Positions 10,198 to 21,491 of a DNA stretch of 64,000 bases are shown in pieces. The stretch's first letter is position 1; every line of letters begins with the position of its first letter. The translations under genes and the position numbers were made by a program. Source of the DNA: Takakia lepidozioides (lineage: Eukaryota > Streptophyta > Takakiopsida > Takakiales > Takakiaceae); the NCBI GenBank assembly GCA_030704615.1, contig CM060734.1:62140042-62204041 (forward strand), read 5' to 3'. Under the pieces are notes generated by a model that worked only from the letters and a program-made list of their open reading frames with translations, was not told the DNA's origin and searched no databases.

Positions 10198-11148
10198 TCA
10201 TTGATAAGTAGGGTTGGGGGTGTTTGCTGGAATGATTGCTGTATGCATGATTTTGTGTAGAGGCATAGATAGCCGAAGGAGCACGGATAGAGTGTGGAAG
10301 AGGGCCAGATTTCAAGCTCCAGATTATCTATGATTCCATGTGGAAGGATAGATACAAGAAACCTGCATGGGTAGATGGTGAACTGGAAGCCGCAGATGTA
10401 GCGGCACAATTGATAAATCAGGCACTGCTAATAAAGGCACCTTCTTCAACACATTTCACCCTGTTTTTCCCTCTTATCAAAACCGGCCCTAAATATCAAT
10501 GTCTGCAAGTTAGCTGGTTGAGTGAATCTAGTTTGGAGTGACTTTGACATGATATTGCCAATGTGACAACAGGAAAATATCGAAAAACAGTTAACGGAGA
10601 TGAGGGGAAGTTGTGGAATGAATACTTTTCTGACCCCAGTCAATGGTGGGACAACCGAGGCAAAAAGGTAAATGCCTGTTGGATTACAGAGAGTAGTAGA
10701 TGCAATTGAGAATAAGAACTAGTGTGATAAGTTGAGTTGGGTGTTTGCTGGAACAAATGTAGGCTGTCATTGTCAGCTGTTAACAGCAATGCAAGGATAT
10801 ATATGATCTGTGCATAGGCATGGATAGCTGAAGGAGCAAGGATAGAGTGTGGGTCCAGATCATCCAAGAGAGCCGGATTTCAAGCTCCACATTACCAATG
10901 ATTTCCTGTGGAAGGATAGCTACAAGAAACCTGCATGGGTAGATGGTAGATAGTTTGGAGTGACTTTGACATGATATTGCCAAAGTAACAATAGGAAAGT
11001 ATCCATAAACAGGTAACAGAGACGAGGAGAAGCTGTGGAATGAACTTTTCTGACCCCAGTCAATGGTGGGACAACAGAGGCAAAAAGGTGAATGCCTGTT
11101 AGATTACAGAGAGTAGTAGACGCAATTCAGCATAGGCACTAAGGCAAA
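10198..11148 (+). pseudogene. Two tandem copies (about 540 bp) of a second PDF-motif module
   Basis: Copy 1 (about 10198-10733) and copy 2 (about 10734-11148) both run from GGGTGTTTGCTGGAA through ATAGCTGAAGGAGCA and AAGAAACCTGCATGGGTAGATG to a coding block that reads KLWNEYFSDPSQWWDNRGKK in copy 1 (10594-10665) and the same with one change in copy 2 (11025-11090). The same module appears reversed at 49185-49345, 51190-51330 and 51445-51780 in the other CACTA element. No full OSB or PPR frame remains. Confidence 0.55.
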
Positions 11149-11695
11149 CTCTCCTTCCCCGTAAGTGTGTGTTTTGGTATCTGAGCGAATAAATATGTTA
11201 TCTAAGAATATAATTTCAAAATTCGTTATTTAATAATGTGCCACTGTCCCCTGTTGGTCAAAAGTAATAATAATAATAATTATTATTATTATCGGAATTA
11301 TAATAACAATAAATTAAATCCCCAACCCCACCCCCCGACGCGTGTCAATTGATATGAGGAACCACGTGTCAAAATCGCGATGTGACACGTGCTGACGTCT
11401 GATTCCCTCCTCTGTAGTTGGGATGGCGTCGCAGTCTGATACGTGGCGTGTTCTGTAGAGAGCACGTGTCTCTCTTACACAGCGGCTGACATGGACCCAT
11501 TCAGTAGAGCCAGCGTGTATGACTACCCCCACAGCTGCGCATGCGCCACGTCACAGCCACGCTAGCGAGTCATATCTGCCATGCCACAACTGACTAGGGT
11601 TTTTACGACTGTAGAGTCATGAAGTCGTAAATGGCTTTCATAACTGCATTTGCAGTCATAACACAGAGTCGTAAAAGCCGCAATCTGTTGTAGTG
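11149..11695 (-). repeat. Right subterminal region of the CACTA element
   Basis: It includes an inverted (TAA)n/(TTA)n stretch at 11265-11292 and many ACGTG and TGACG words. The inverted CACTA terminus closes at 11695. No coding sequence is seen. Confidence 0.5.
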
Positions 11696-11773
11696 GCTGC
11701 ACACCCAGAGTGGGTGCAGGTTGCATAGATGCAACTGGAAGGCCTAAGTTGTTTAAAAGGTATCTGTTGTGGT
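11696..11773 (+). pseudogene. Protease/RT-linker fragment of Athila/Tat-like copy 2 (left piece)
   Basis: This 78-bp piece matches the reverse complement of the homologous stretch near 20555-20632 in copy 1: GCTGCACACCCAGAGTGGG ... CCTAAGTTGTTT. It continues, after removal of copy 1 and one GTGGT, into 25371. It shows that copy 1 landed in an older family member. Confidence 0.8.
11769..11773. repeat. Target-site duplication GTGGT, left copy
   Basis: GTGGT at 11769-11773 is repeated at 25366-25370, exactly flanking the two LTRs of copy 1. Five base pairs is the usual Ty3/gypsy length. Removing the element and one copy rejoins a continuous sequence of copy 2. Confidence 0.9.
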
Positions 11774-12898
11774 TGTCGCACGGCATTTACTCACCCATCC
11801 CTTCGCTATTCGAGGCGGAAACTCCAAGATAGAAGAGTTGGAAATCTCTAAGTACTCAGCCCGCGAAGAACAATCAGTCATGACCTACAGCTAGTGTATC
11901 ATGGGGGTGTTTCCTATTTGTTTCCCTTTTGGCATTCATGTTAGCTACCTTACCATTGATAATTAAGTATCAGTTTGCTTTATCAATCTATTGGATTTCG
12001 TCAACTCATCCATTCATTCCACAGCTTCACTCAGATCTCTCTACACAGTGTGATTGTATCGTAAAAGTATCCGATTATGATTTATCAGGTATCAGGCCGA
12101 AGCCATTGTGTCTCTAATCTGCTCTACAATATCATTACAGCCTTGCATATAACAAGCATCTACTCATCATCTCTCTATCTTCACTTCCGTTCTTAATCTC
12201 TGCCCGACCCCTCTCCTCCATGACCAAGAAGTCCTCCACCGAATGATATTCCCAAAATTCCCCGCTTCTCCCTTTATCTTCCTACCCGTGGTTCTAACCG
12301 TTTCCCTCACTAACCCGTCTGTGAACTAACATGTTCCTTCGCAGGTGTTGTTCCCCACAGTCGTTCCCTGTCCTGCTCTCCGTTCCCTATGATCGTGACA
12401 GCTGTGTCAAGCTGTGACTGGCTGTGTGAAACTGTGACGGGCTGTGACTGGCTGTGCGACTGTGTTTGGCTGTGTCGGGCTGTGACTGGCTGTGTCGGCT
12501 GTGATGGCTGTGTCGGCTGTGACGACTGTGTCGGCTGTGTTGGCTGTGTCTGCTGTGACGACTGTAACGGGCTGTGTTTGTGTCGCTGTGTGGCTGTGTC
12601 GGCTGTGACGACTGGGGCTGTGTCGGCTGTGTCTTTGTGACGACTGTAACGGGCTGTGTGGCTGTGTCGGTTGTGACGACTGTGACGGGCTGTGTCGGCT
12701 GTGTCTGTTGTGACGACGAACTGTGTGTTGGCTGTGTCGGCTGTGTGACGGCTGTGACTACTGTGACGGGCTATGTAACCCCCCTCTACAGTGCGCTGCT
12801 GTCACCCCTAAGGCTCCTGTTGGTCTCAGTCTGTGCAAAAATTAAGGGTACCCTACAGATCCCGTTTAAGTGTCTAAGTCCCAGACAGTCCTCTAACA
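11774..12898 (-). repeat. 3' LTR of Athila/Tat-like copy 1
   Basis: 1,125 bp. On the minus strand it opens TGTTAGAGGACTGTC and ends GCGACA. It matches 24220-25365 closely. It contains the GGCTGTG minisatellite (12395-12775). On the plus strand it reads through ACTCACCCATCCCTTCGC near its left edge. Confidence 0.9.
12395..12775 (-). repeat. Decameric GGCTGTG minisatellite in the LTR
   Basis: About 38 imperfect units with a 10-bp period, consensus GGCTGTGNYN on the plus strand. It lies in the U3-like upstream part of the LTR. The same unit occurs in the other family LTRs (24890-25250, 31790-31935, 45808-46040) and in the pol extension of the same elements. Confidence 0.85.
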
Positions 12899-12916
12899 TT
12901 ACCTTTTCCCCCCTCA
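12899..12916 (-). promoter_or_regulatory. Polypurine tract of copy 1
   Basis: On the minus strand GAGGGGGGAAAAGGTAA abuts the TG of the 3' LTR. This is the plus-strand primer site. The same arrangement, GAGAGGGGAAGGGGTAA, precedes the LTR at 31645 in copy 2. Confidence 0.85.
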
Positions 12917-12949
12917 AAAAGCCGTGTCCTCACGGTTTACTGATTTCGA

Positions 12950-13946
12950 TTAGCAACCCTTTGTGAGTGAGCACCTTTTTTGACGTTGAGAGTTTCTTGG
13001 CGAACTGTGTGTACGAGCCCTAGGTCTGTCTCTGGTTGACGGAGATGGTTGGTCACTACCTGGATAAGTGAGTCCCTCTGGAGGCTGATATCGAGGTAAC
13101 CTTTCCGGCATAGGAGACCCCCGTCGCTTCTTCTCCGCCATCTGAATTGCATAGTCTTCTCCCATGTCAAAAGAATTCGGTGAAGAAACAGTTGTATCAG
13201 AATCTTCATCGCCTCTCAGGTGTTTTAATTTTCGAACTTTTTGTGGCATCATCTGGGGCATACAATGTTGTCCTACCATGTCTGGAAGTTTATATTTACA
13301 ACTTGGTGTAAACCACTGAACAGCAAAATTGGTGTAGACACTGAGATCCTTGTCTGTCCAGGTGGGGGGTGAGTGGGGTACCAATTACTGGTGCAGCGTT
13401 GCAAGTATTTCCATGCCACATGTCCCTTATAGATATATCATCAATGCCGAATTTCTCTGTTGACAAATTGTTCCAGGCCGCTTGAAACCATGAACGAATT
13501 TGAGAATCCTTTTGCATCATAGCTTTTGCGTCATATAGGTACATATGAGGTGGCACCGAAGGTAATACCCAATGGCCCCCACTGGAATAACTGAGAAAGC
13601 GTGCTTGCATCTTTTGTTGCTCAATGTGATAACGTACTAGAAAACAAGCAGCGTAGTATAACCCGCATCCCATGACAATACTTGCTACCTCCTTGGTCTT
13701 GGTATAAATGAGTCCATGTACAACCTGGAAAGCAATCAATTCCCTCAACATGGTACCTGCCTCGTGCCAGTATTGTGCAAAGTGATGATCTTCAATATGT
13801 CGATTGTTCGGAAGAACTTTAGTCCTAGTTGCCACTGGCAGCCAAATACGCATGATTTGGTAGTAATGTGCGAATGACTGCGGAGGACTAAATTCTTTCC
13901 AAGCCAAATCCAACATGATGGGAATTTGGTTGAAGGGCATAATCAT
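12950..13946 (-). pseudogene. Post-integrase coding region, C-terminal part
   Basis: Two overlapping frames (13946-13296 and 13384-12950) read as one protein with a frameshift near 13340-13385. Visible features: an aromatic-rich segment (LAWKEFSPPQSFAHYYQIMR), a hydrophobic run (VASIVMGCGLYYAACFLV) that could be one membrane pass, and a charged tail with AIQMAEKKRRGSPMPERLPR ending just before the PPT. The tail is conserved in copy 2, where it is inverted. The position matches that of env-like genes in Athila elements. I do not recognise the protein and see no signal peptide or fusion motif, so env function is not supported. Confidence 0.5.
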
Positions 13947-15180
13947 AGCCTACTGTACTCCCTTGCAGCTGGAGTTTTAGGTGGGTTAAAAGCTGCATTG
14001 CCCCATACCTCAGGTTGGTGGCTGATGTGTTGTGTTGTACTAACAACAGGTTCAGCTACTGGTACAGTGACTTGTTGTGGTGGTGGTGGTACTGGCTCTT
14101 GTATCATTGGCATCTCTTGCACCTCCTGTGAAGACTGAAAAGCCAAAGTTCTGGCTTGTAAATAAGAAGCCATTAGCTGTTCCTGAGGGATATAGACTCT
14201 TTTGTCGAGTTTGAAGTGAGGTCCTCCACTTGAGTCTACAGTCCGTCTACATCCTCTTGTAACTCTGCTATCCTACTATAGACATTGTCTATAGTAGTTG
14301 TGGCAATGTTCTGCACCTGCAGCCTGAGCTCATTCATCTCGCTTTGGGTGAGCTTTCGTGGTGCTTTGCCCTCTACTGGCCCTTGTGCTAACCAGACCTG
14401 CATAAGGCTGTTATCCACCAAGTTGCTTGTGGTTCCCTGAGAGTTTTGCTCCTCTCTTAGCTTGTACACTTCTAACTGCTATTGTAAAGCCTCCATGCGC
14501 TTCGCCTGAGGTTCAACCAACTTCGCATAGGCAGCAGCCAGATTATTAGCTTCCTCCAAGCCTTGTTATTGACCGCGATTTCATTCTATTGGCCATGATC
14601 ATTTGGTGCAACTCCAAGACGCGTGCTTCTCTTGATCAGCTTCAACCTGCCTGTATTGCTTGAAAGCATCCATCATTGCGACAAATTGTATTCTTCATAT
14701 CGACAATGAGTTTCAATTGCTCAACATTCTCCTCTTCTGCCCTTCGTACATTTTTGCTTGGACTGTTTATTTCTTTTGTAGATTGTTCAAGCATAGTTGT
14801 GAATGTAGCACATTGTATCGCCATCCTGTCAATGCACTGTCTGCAACTCCGTATGTAGTGCATTCACTTCTTGCAACTTGCTTTCATGCTGCACCTGCAT
14901 TTGGTAGAGCTGTTGCTATGTGCTTCGTGCAACTGGTCTTGCGCGAGGCCGCCTCAATCAATTGTTCATTGCCAATTGCAAGCCGCTTCTGTATTCCCAA
15001 GTCCTGCTGCATCTTGAGAGTGACCTCTTCATCGACCTTGTTTGCACACTCAGTGGCTAGTCGAGCCTCGAACTCCTTCCTGAGTTCCTCTCTCAAGGCT
15101 GTCAATTGGGTAGTTGGAACATGGGATTTGACATAAGTCCCAACAAATTAAGTGTCCTGCCTATGGAACTCATCAGCATT
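13947..15180 (-). pseudogene. Post-integrase coding region, coiled-coil middle part
   Basis: Several in-line frames (15105-14884, 14863-14642, 14469-14236, 14173-13943) represent one protein split by frameshifts. They are rich in Glu, Lys, Gln and Leu heptads, for example LREELRKEFEARLATECANK and NELRLQVQNIATT, with a proline-rich block (VPPPPQQ) near 14090. Copy 2 keeps the homologous region open at 30231-31244 (337 residues), which shows this is real coding sequence and probably a long coiled coil. Function unknown; an oligomeric structural or tethering role is the simplest guess. Confidence 0.55.
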
Positions 15181-16310
15181 GCCTGTTGAGGGTCATCATG
15201 GTGAGGTTGTGCTTGTTCCTCCTGATCCTCAACAGTGTGTGTGATGTTTCACCGAACCATTCAGGCCATTGTCCCACCAGATTTTCTCCTGAAACCACTT
15301 CATCTATACCGGTGCTACAGTGTCATGACCTTCCGCCTGTGGTACCTCCGACACAGGTGTGTGTATATATGCACCTCAGGATTTCCCTTGGGCAAATGTT
15401 GCACCTCTGGGATCTCTGTCTCCTTGACCAGACCAGAATTATAGAGAAGGTCCCCTTCTGCATTTCTGCCACTATTGTTCTGTAGTTGGAATATCTAACC
15501 CTTCTCTTTCCAAATCAATTAATTTCTGGTTGAGCTGCATGGACAACTTGTGACCTTGTGAAATCGATCAGCTGGCTGTGATGGTTGTGATACAGAAGTA
15601 ACTTCCTCCTCCCTCTCTGAAGGTCCTGCTTCCAGTAATAGCATTTCTCTGTGCTGCTGTGCCCCTTCCTGCACATGAGCTTGGGAAACATTATCATGCG
15701 GAATCCGTGAAGCCAGTGGATCCGCCACTACAGTCTTTCCCCGTCTCTGTCTCTTAGTCTCGGGTTGCCCTGCTAGTCCACCCTCACTGTGTGAAGAGCC
15801 TTGCTCTTCCATTGCAGTGGTTTCTGGCTCAAACACTCCCATTTCCTTTCTTTCTTGCGCATCAAGTATGCCAGAATCAAGGATTATTTGAGCAATGATT
15901 GGGCCAGACACTATGATAGGAGACTTTGCGGTAGTACCTTGTAATCTTTTCATCTCCTCCACCAGTGCGTTGTACATTATGTCCGCCCATTGTACCTCTT
16001 GTCCCTTCAGGCCTTTGAGTATTTCCTCCGTGAAGGATCTGCTCAAATACTGTTGGTTCTGTTTCATGGCAATCAGAACGTTCAATACCTGGCCTACCTC
16101 TTTTAGCCCTGGGTACACAGCCTTGGTACAAGCATAACCCTGAGTTTTAAAGAAACTCCCTTCTTGGAATAAGTCCCCTATTTGCAGTCTTGCCCTGTGT
16201 TCCTCCACATGCACCTGACCTGCTGGCAATCGAAACAATTGCTGGAGGTATAGGGGAGTAATCATCAATTCAACTCCCTTCACCGTTGTTGTTCCATGTC
16301 CTTGGCTCAA
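15181..16310 (-). pseudogene. Post-integrase coding region, N-terminal part
   Basis: The 16310-15519 frame (263 residues) reads VELMITPLYLQQLFRLPAGQ, then RARLQIGDLFQEGSFFKTQG, then AKSPIIVSGPIIAQIILDSG, and an acidic tail. Copy 2 keeps the same protein at 29394-30149, and there it runs on directly from the integrase extension. The 'v.iTp.yL..l..lP' pattern is loosely like plant mobile-type or 'putative plant transposon protein' domains. That likeness is from memory and weak. In copy 1 a frameshift near 16290 separates it from the upstream frame. Confidence 0.5.
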
Positions 16311-18126
16311 AGTTCTGCAAAAATTGTAACATGTACTGTCTATGGTGTAATGTCCAATCTAGGCTTTGCAATCCTTGCAATCTCAGCTCCTCCAGTATCT
16401 GTATCGCCTGTGGGGTAGCAATCGTTTGTTTCTGCAGAATTGTGGTGCTCTTCACCCTGATTTCCTCCATTCCTCTCACTCTCTTCATTTTAGACTCACA
16501 GAACTGTTTTGGCTGTAACAACTGCAGAAATGCCTGTAGTGCACAAAGCATAAACGTATGGTTGCCACAGAAAGCTATGGGTAATTTCTTGTAAGCTTGC
16601 GGGGCTTGCAAGCATCGCTCAAGAGAAAAGCTCCGCTCTGTTCTTTCGTGTCTATGCTGCGTAAGTAATATTGCGAGCGTATAATCTGTTAGTTCCTCCA
16701 TAGTTTCCAAGCTATAGCATTGATGGTCTGTCCCGTCGAGACGCCCGTTACTCAGAACGACGCCGCCTCTTGCGCTCAATTTCCCTCCATTTTCTTGATC
16801 ATTTCTCTGGTTTTCTATTGGCTGTATCCGCTGTGACTGGATTTTAGATTTTATTTTCTTTAGTGGACTTTCCCTGCTGGATAGTCCACTAGGATCACAC
16901 ATGTGACAAGAATTTCGCTTTTCTGTACTTGCCGTTTGTTCCGTTTCCCTTTTTCCGTATTCATTAATGGGCCCGCCTTTCATCCCTTTTGACGGCCGTT
17001 CTTGTCCTCTTTCTTTATGACACCTGTTCTTGCACTTCCTTCTCAGCTGTGTGTCGCGCCCTGACCTCCACGTGTCTATTTTTAAACTAATTTCCGTTTT
17101 CTCTTCCGTCAGCCATTTTCCTGAAGTTATTATGCGTCCACCTGTCACTGATTCTATGGATCGTGTAACCCTAGTAGGCTGTGTTGAGCTGTGACAGGCT
17201 GTGTCATACTGTGTTACGCTGTGATTGGCTGTGATGCACTGTGGTAAGCTGTGATAGGCTGTGACACGCTGTGGTAGGTTGTGATAGGCTGTGTTGCGCC
17301 GTGCTGGGCTGTGATAGGCTATGTCACGTTGTGATGGGCTGTGATAGGTTGTGCTTTGCCTTGATGGGCTGTGATAGGCTGTGTCACGTCGTGATGGGCT
17401 GTGATAGGCTGTGCTTTGCCTTGATGGGCTGTGATAGGCTGTGTCACGTCGTGATGGGCTGTGATAGGCTGTGTCACGTTTGTTTTGCCCGCCCTGGTCA
17501 TATATGCTCGGCCTAGCGACAAGTGCTCCATACTCCGTTCGTAACACTGGTGCAGCCCGTGACTGCTCTTGCGGTTCAACATGCAAATCATGCTGCAAGG
17601 GTTTGTCATGGATACCACTGTACCCCTTCAACTTATTGGCATTGACTCTTCCCAGCATTTCTTTGTTAATGGTTTGTAACATGGCGGTGTTGTTATCATA
17701 CATCTTTTGTATGACATAAGGTCTTTTCCATGGTGATTTAAGCTTAGAAGCTTGAATCTTTCCTTTCTTCTGCAACCATAGAACCAAATCCCCCGTCTTA
17801 AAAGTCTTTAACTTGCCTTCATCAAACTGTTCCTTTCTCTTCATCTGAATTCTGGTCATATTATCAGCTGCATCAGCACGTACTTCTTCCACATGGTATA
17901 ATTCATGTTTCCTGACCTTGATGGAGTCTTGCAATTCCATTCTCTTTCCCCACTCCGTTCTCATGGTAGGTAACAGGAATTCCACTGGAAGTAAGGCTTC
18001 CATACCATAAACTAATTGGAATGGTGTATACTTAGTGGTGACTTTATATGAAGTCCTGTATGACCACAAAGCTGTCAGCAGCTTTGTATCCCAATCCGTT
18101 CTGTTTGCATTGACTATCTTAGCCAA
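16270..18126 (-). pseudogene. Integrase C-terminal domain with long repeat-bearing extension
   Basis: A 618-residue open frame. Its first part is integrase C-terminus: TPFQLVYGMEALLPVEF, then GDLVLWLQKKGKIQASKLK and the YVIQKMYDNNTAMLQTINKE strand region. Then come about ten copies of a ten-residue unit like YHSPSRRDTA, encoded by the GGCTGTG decamer (30 nt per unit). Next is a degenerate zinc-knuckle-like CHMCDPSG; copy 3 keeps a fuller CCHC-like spacing there (54249-54300). Last is a conserved LHHRQYMLQFLQNFEP end that continues into the post-integrase region. The repeats are in-frame, so the minisatellite is tolerated as coding. Confidence 0.8.
17160..17485 (-). repeat. Coding GGCTGTG minisatellite in pol
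   Basis: Plus-strand units GGCTGTGATA and GGCTGTGTCA in 30-bp supra-repeats, giving the YHSPSxxDTA protein repeats. Same decamer as in the LTRs. Confidence 0.85.
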
Positions 18127-19439
18127 GATAGTACATAGTATTTTGTTGGTAGCCTCTGCCTGCCCATTACCTGTGGGTAATATGTTGTACTCTTTCTATG
18201 CACAATCATGAACTCTTTAGTCAACAACTCAATGGTCTCATTCATGAAGTGACTTCCCTGATCACTGATAAATTCTAAGGGACAGCCAAATCGTGTAAGT
18301 ATGTTCTCGTACAGGAACCTTGCTGTGGACTTGGCTGTGTTGTCCCTCAAAGCTTTAGCTTCCACCCACTTTGTAGTATAATCAGTGGCTGTAATTATGT
18401 ACCTGTTTCGTGTATTCTTGGATGGTGGGTTAATTGGTCCAACAAAGTCTAGTCCCCATTTCTGAAATGGTTCCGTAGGCATTGTAGGATGCAAGGCCAT
18501 CCTTCCAGATCTCTGCAAAGGTCCTAGCCTCTGACATTCATCACACTTCTGACAATACTCGTGTACATCTTTGAACAAAGTAGGCCACCAGTATCCTGCG
18601 AGTAGTATCTTCCTACTGGTAGTCTCTTCTCCAAAATGACCTCCAGCCACTCCTTTATGAACTTCCGCCAAAACTTTATTTACTTCATGGTGGTACAAGC
18701 ATCGTTTTAGTACTCCATCAGGTCCTAACTTATACATTCTGCTTCCTACCATAGTATAAGGTAAAGCTTTGATAGCGATTCTCTTCCTCTGCTCCTTACC
18801 ATAACTAGGTGGGCACTGACCATGAGCAAGGTAGTATCTGATTGGCCACTGCCAATCTAACCAGTCATCTGCACTTCCCTGCACCTCCACTGCAAAGAGA
18901 CTCGCATCTGGTAATTGATCATCTATTCCTGTGGCTGGTTCTCCTGTTGTCAATCGTGACAAATGATCCGCCACAAGATGCAGTCTCCCAGGCTTGTAAA
19001 CAACCTCGAACTCAAACTCGTGCAAGATTATCAACCATCTTGCTATTCTTCCGCTTATCAGAGGTTTGTTTACCAGGTATATCAGAGCCTGGTGATCCAC
19101 ATAGAACATAAACTTCTTGCCCAACAGGTAATGCCTGAATTTCTTCACTGCATAGATCATTGCCAATGCTTCTCTTTCCGTTGTGCTATAGTTCCTTTCA
19201 GCACTGTTCATCAACCGGCTAGCATAGTACACAGGTGAATCTATATTCCCTGTAACATTCTGGGCTAACACCGCTCCCAACGCTTCTCCTGATGCATCGC
19301 AGTGAACATGGAATACTACATGCCAGTGAGGGTTAATCAGCACAGGTGTAGTTGTTACTGACAGTGTAAGTTCCTCAAACGCCTGTTGACATTCAGCTGT
19401 CCAGGCAAACACTGCATCTTTCTTCAGTAGTTTGCTCAA
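18114..19439 (-). pseudogene. RNase H and integrase core of copy 1
   Basis: RNase H residues: Asp in FHVHCDASGEALGAVLAQ, Glu in STTEREALAMIYAV, Asp in MFYVDHQALIYL. The integrase zinc region follows with HHEVNKVLAEVHKG and CQKCDECQR. Core Asp residues lie in KWGLDFVGPINPP and EFISDQGSHF. The Glu segment (YYPQ then GNGQAE in relatives) is broken by a one-base deletion near 18173, shown by comparison with 27773 and 53098, so the catalytic Glu falls out of frame. The remaining integrase continues in the 18126-16270 frame. Confidence 0.9.
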
Positions 19440-19447
19440 TGGTGCTG

Positions 19448-20431
19448 CTATTTGTGCATACCTTTTGACAAATCTCTGTAATAACTGGTTTGCCCAAGGA
19501 ATCTCCGTAGACTTTTAACATTCACTGGTGGTGGAGAGGCTTTAATGGACTCTGTCTTTCTGGGATCCACAAGGAGTCCCTTCTTACACACAATGTGTCC
19601 AGAAGCACCCCTGAGTTCACACAGAAAGTACACTTCTCTGGATTCAGGCCCAGACCTCTCATCCTGCATCTGGCCAAACATAACTCCAATTTATGCAAGT
19701 GCTCATTCTTAGAGCTGTACACACTGAAATCATCCAAGAATACCTGCATGAAATCATCCAGATACTCATGAAAAGATTCACTTATCACTCTCTGAAAGGT
19801 CGCTGGTGCATTACAAAGTCCAAAGGGCATGACTTTGTATGCATAAGCCCCCCAGTCTGTGATGAAAGCTGTTTTCCCTTGGTCTTCTTCTGCCACTTGC
19901 ACTTGATTATAACCACTGAAGCCATCCATGAATGAGTACATCTCATGGCCTGCCACAGTGTCTAATACTGCTTCTGTGAATGGCAAAGGGAAAGGATCTT
20001 TCTTCGTACAAGCATTCAGCTTCTTATAGTTCACACATACTCTTAGTTTGCCATTCTTCTTGGGAACTATAACAATGGGTGACAACCAAGTTGTATACTC
20101 TATTGGGTATATAAACTTAGCCTCAGCCAACTTCTTTATCTCTTCTCCAACCTTCTGTGCGTAGTTGGGATTCATTCTATACCTCGCCTGCTTGATTGGT
20201 TGACCCTGGTTCCAGTTCAATCTTATGCTGACAGACTTCAGGTGGTATCCCTTTTAGATCCTCATAGCTCCAAGCAAATACATCTCTGTATTTGATGAAC
20301 AAGCTTTTAGCTTCTTCGAAGAATTCCGGCTCCAAATCAGCTCCTACTTTCACCATCCTCGGTTCCTCTTTAGTTCCCACATTCACTTCCCTCACCTGCT
20401 CATCAGCTGTGATTGTCCAACCAGTCACCAC
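19448..20431 (-). pseudogene. Reverse transcriptase of copy 1
   Basis: The lead-in FIKYRDVFAWSYEDLKGIPP (20431-20177) is followed by the RT frame 20220-19522: TWLSPIVIVPKKNGKLRVCV, SFMDGFSGYNQVQVAEEDQ, MPFGLCNAPATFQRV, and the catalytic FLDD at 19740-19729. The usual Tyr of YxDD is Phe, and DDFSV follows, as in Athila-group RTs. A small indel near 19600 moves the thumb (KSLRRFLGQTSYYR) into the 19681-19448 frame, which then leads into RNase H. Confidence 0.9.
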
Positions 20432-20576
20432 TTCATCCTTAAGCTCACAGTGGCTGGTTCTTCTAGGATTTCTATTTCTCCTTCTCTTTCTTCATAGAAA
20501 TGTGATGGGTAAATGCTGGTTTCCTCTTCAGTTGGTGTTGCTGTCACTACACCACAGCAGATACCTCTCAAACAAC

Positions 20577-21491
20577 TTAGGCTTTCCAGCCGCATCTCTG
20601 CAACCTGCTCCCACTCTGGGTGTGCAGCAAATAGGGTAGCTTCCTGCTCCTCATCCAGTCCTCCTTTCCAGTCATACTCCTGACTCCTCGAGGTCTTCTT
20701 GTAGCAGGTAATCTACTAGATTTCTTTGTGGTAATTTGTATCTCGTGTATCCCATTATGCACGGTTAGTAACTGAGAATTCCAGTCATGGAATACCCTGG
20801 CCTGTTTCAGCCACGGACGTCCCAATAATAAGGAGTAAGCCTCCATGACTTCATCCATTTCCAACACAGTTACTGTGATCATAAAGATCATCTTCTGTAT
20901 CTGTATCTTAACTCCTCTTATTAATCCCAATGGCTGTACACTTCTTTGATCTGCCATTGTTACTGTAAATGGGGCTGGTTTCATGTTACTTAGACCAAGC
21001 TTCTTCCTTAATTGGTCTGTCATGATATTTACTCAAGAACCTCCATCTATTAGTACATCAGTTAGTTCTGTGCTTCCAATTCTCAATTGGATTACTGGCA
21101 TAGAATCATCAAAGTCCATGACTGTTTCTCGCCCTTCCGGCTTCACATTATAACTGGTCACCTTGCTGTTCAGGTCTGTGTTTCCTGTCTCTTGGGCAAT
21201 TCGATTGATTGCTTGATACAGCCTGTGCCTACAATAAGGTGCCACAGCTAATAGCTGTCCAATGGTAATTTCTGCTTTGGTCTGGCATATTACTTCAGCC
21301 AAAGTCTCTTCATTACTTTGCATGTCTGCATCTTCTTTCTTCCTTTCTTCCTCATTCCCTTCTTTTTCTCCATCAGAATCAGAGGAATCTGCCACAGGAA
21401 TATCAGTACTCTTTTGCATTTCCCTTATAGTATCTGCCACTTCCTTGTGCAGTTCCTTCTCATCTTTCCAAGTCTCTTCATCTTCAGGCAT
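20577..21491 (-). pseudogene. Aspartic protease region of copy 1
   Basis: An acidic leader precedes VIQLRIGSTELTDVLIDGGS at the protease active site, DGGS at 21047-21036 in place of the common D-S/T-G-A. A TGA follows immediately. The next frame (21023-20577) continues with VNIMTDQLRKKLGL and the flap and C-terminal words SLLLGRPWLKQARVFHDW. This protease would cleave the Gag-Pol chain. The stop right after the active site splits the domain. The Gly-Gly form also appears in some plant Athila/Tat proteases as I recall; that is knowledge, not measured. Confidence 0.75.

Larger units (their letters stand above)
7040..11695. mobile_element. Non-autonomous CACTA (En/Spm-type) element carrying host gene fragments
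   Basis: The left end begins CACTACAACAGATTGTGGC at 7040. The right end at 11695 is its inverted counterpart, CACTACAACAGATTGCGGC read on the minus strand, with matching subterminal TGACTGCAAATG-type words (about 7040-7440 and 11540-11695). No CACTA transposase is present. The interior holds a SINE, an O-methyltransferase fragment and five PDF-motif modules, so it is Pack-CACTA-like. The 3-bp flanks differ (AAA left, GCT right), so the two ends may derive from different insertions or the duplication has been lost. Confidence 0.6.

Noticed and set aside
7040-11695. Complete CACTA element with target duplication
   Set aside because: The 3-bp flanks AAA and GCT do not match, so integrity of the element is not claimed.
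12389-12966. Cys-rich frames (GCVGCVCCDDC) resembling a metallothionein
   Set aside because: They are translations of the GGCTGTG decamer inside an LTR; the 17271-17516 Cys-rich frame is antisense to pol in the same way.
13296-13946. Retroviral-type envelope gene
   Set aside because: Only one hydrophobic run and no signal peptide, furin-type site or fusion peptide seen; kept as unknown post-integrase protein.
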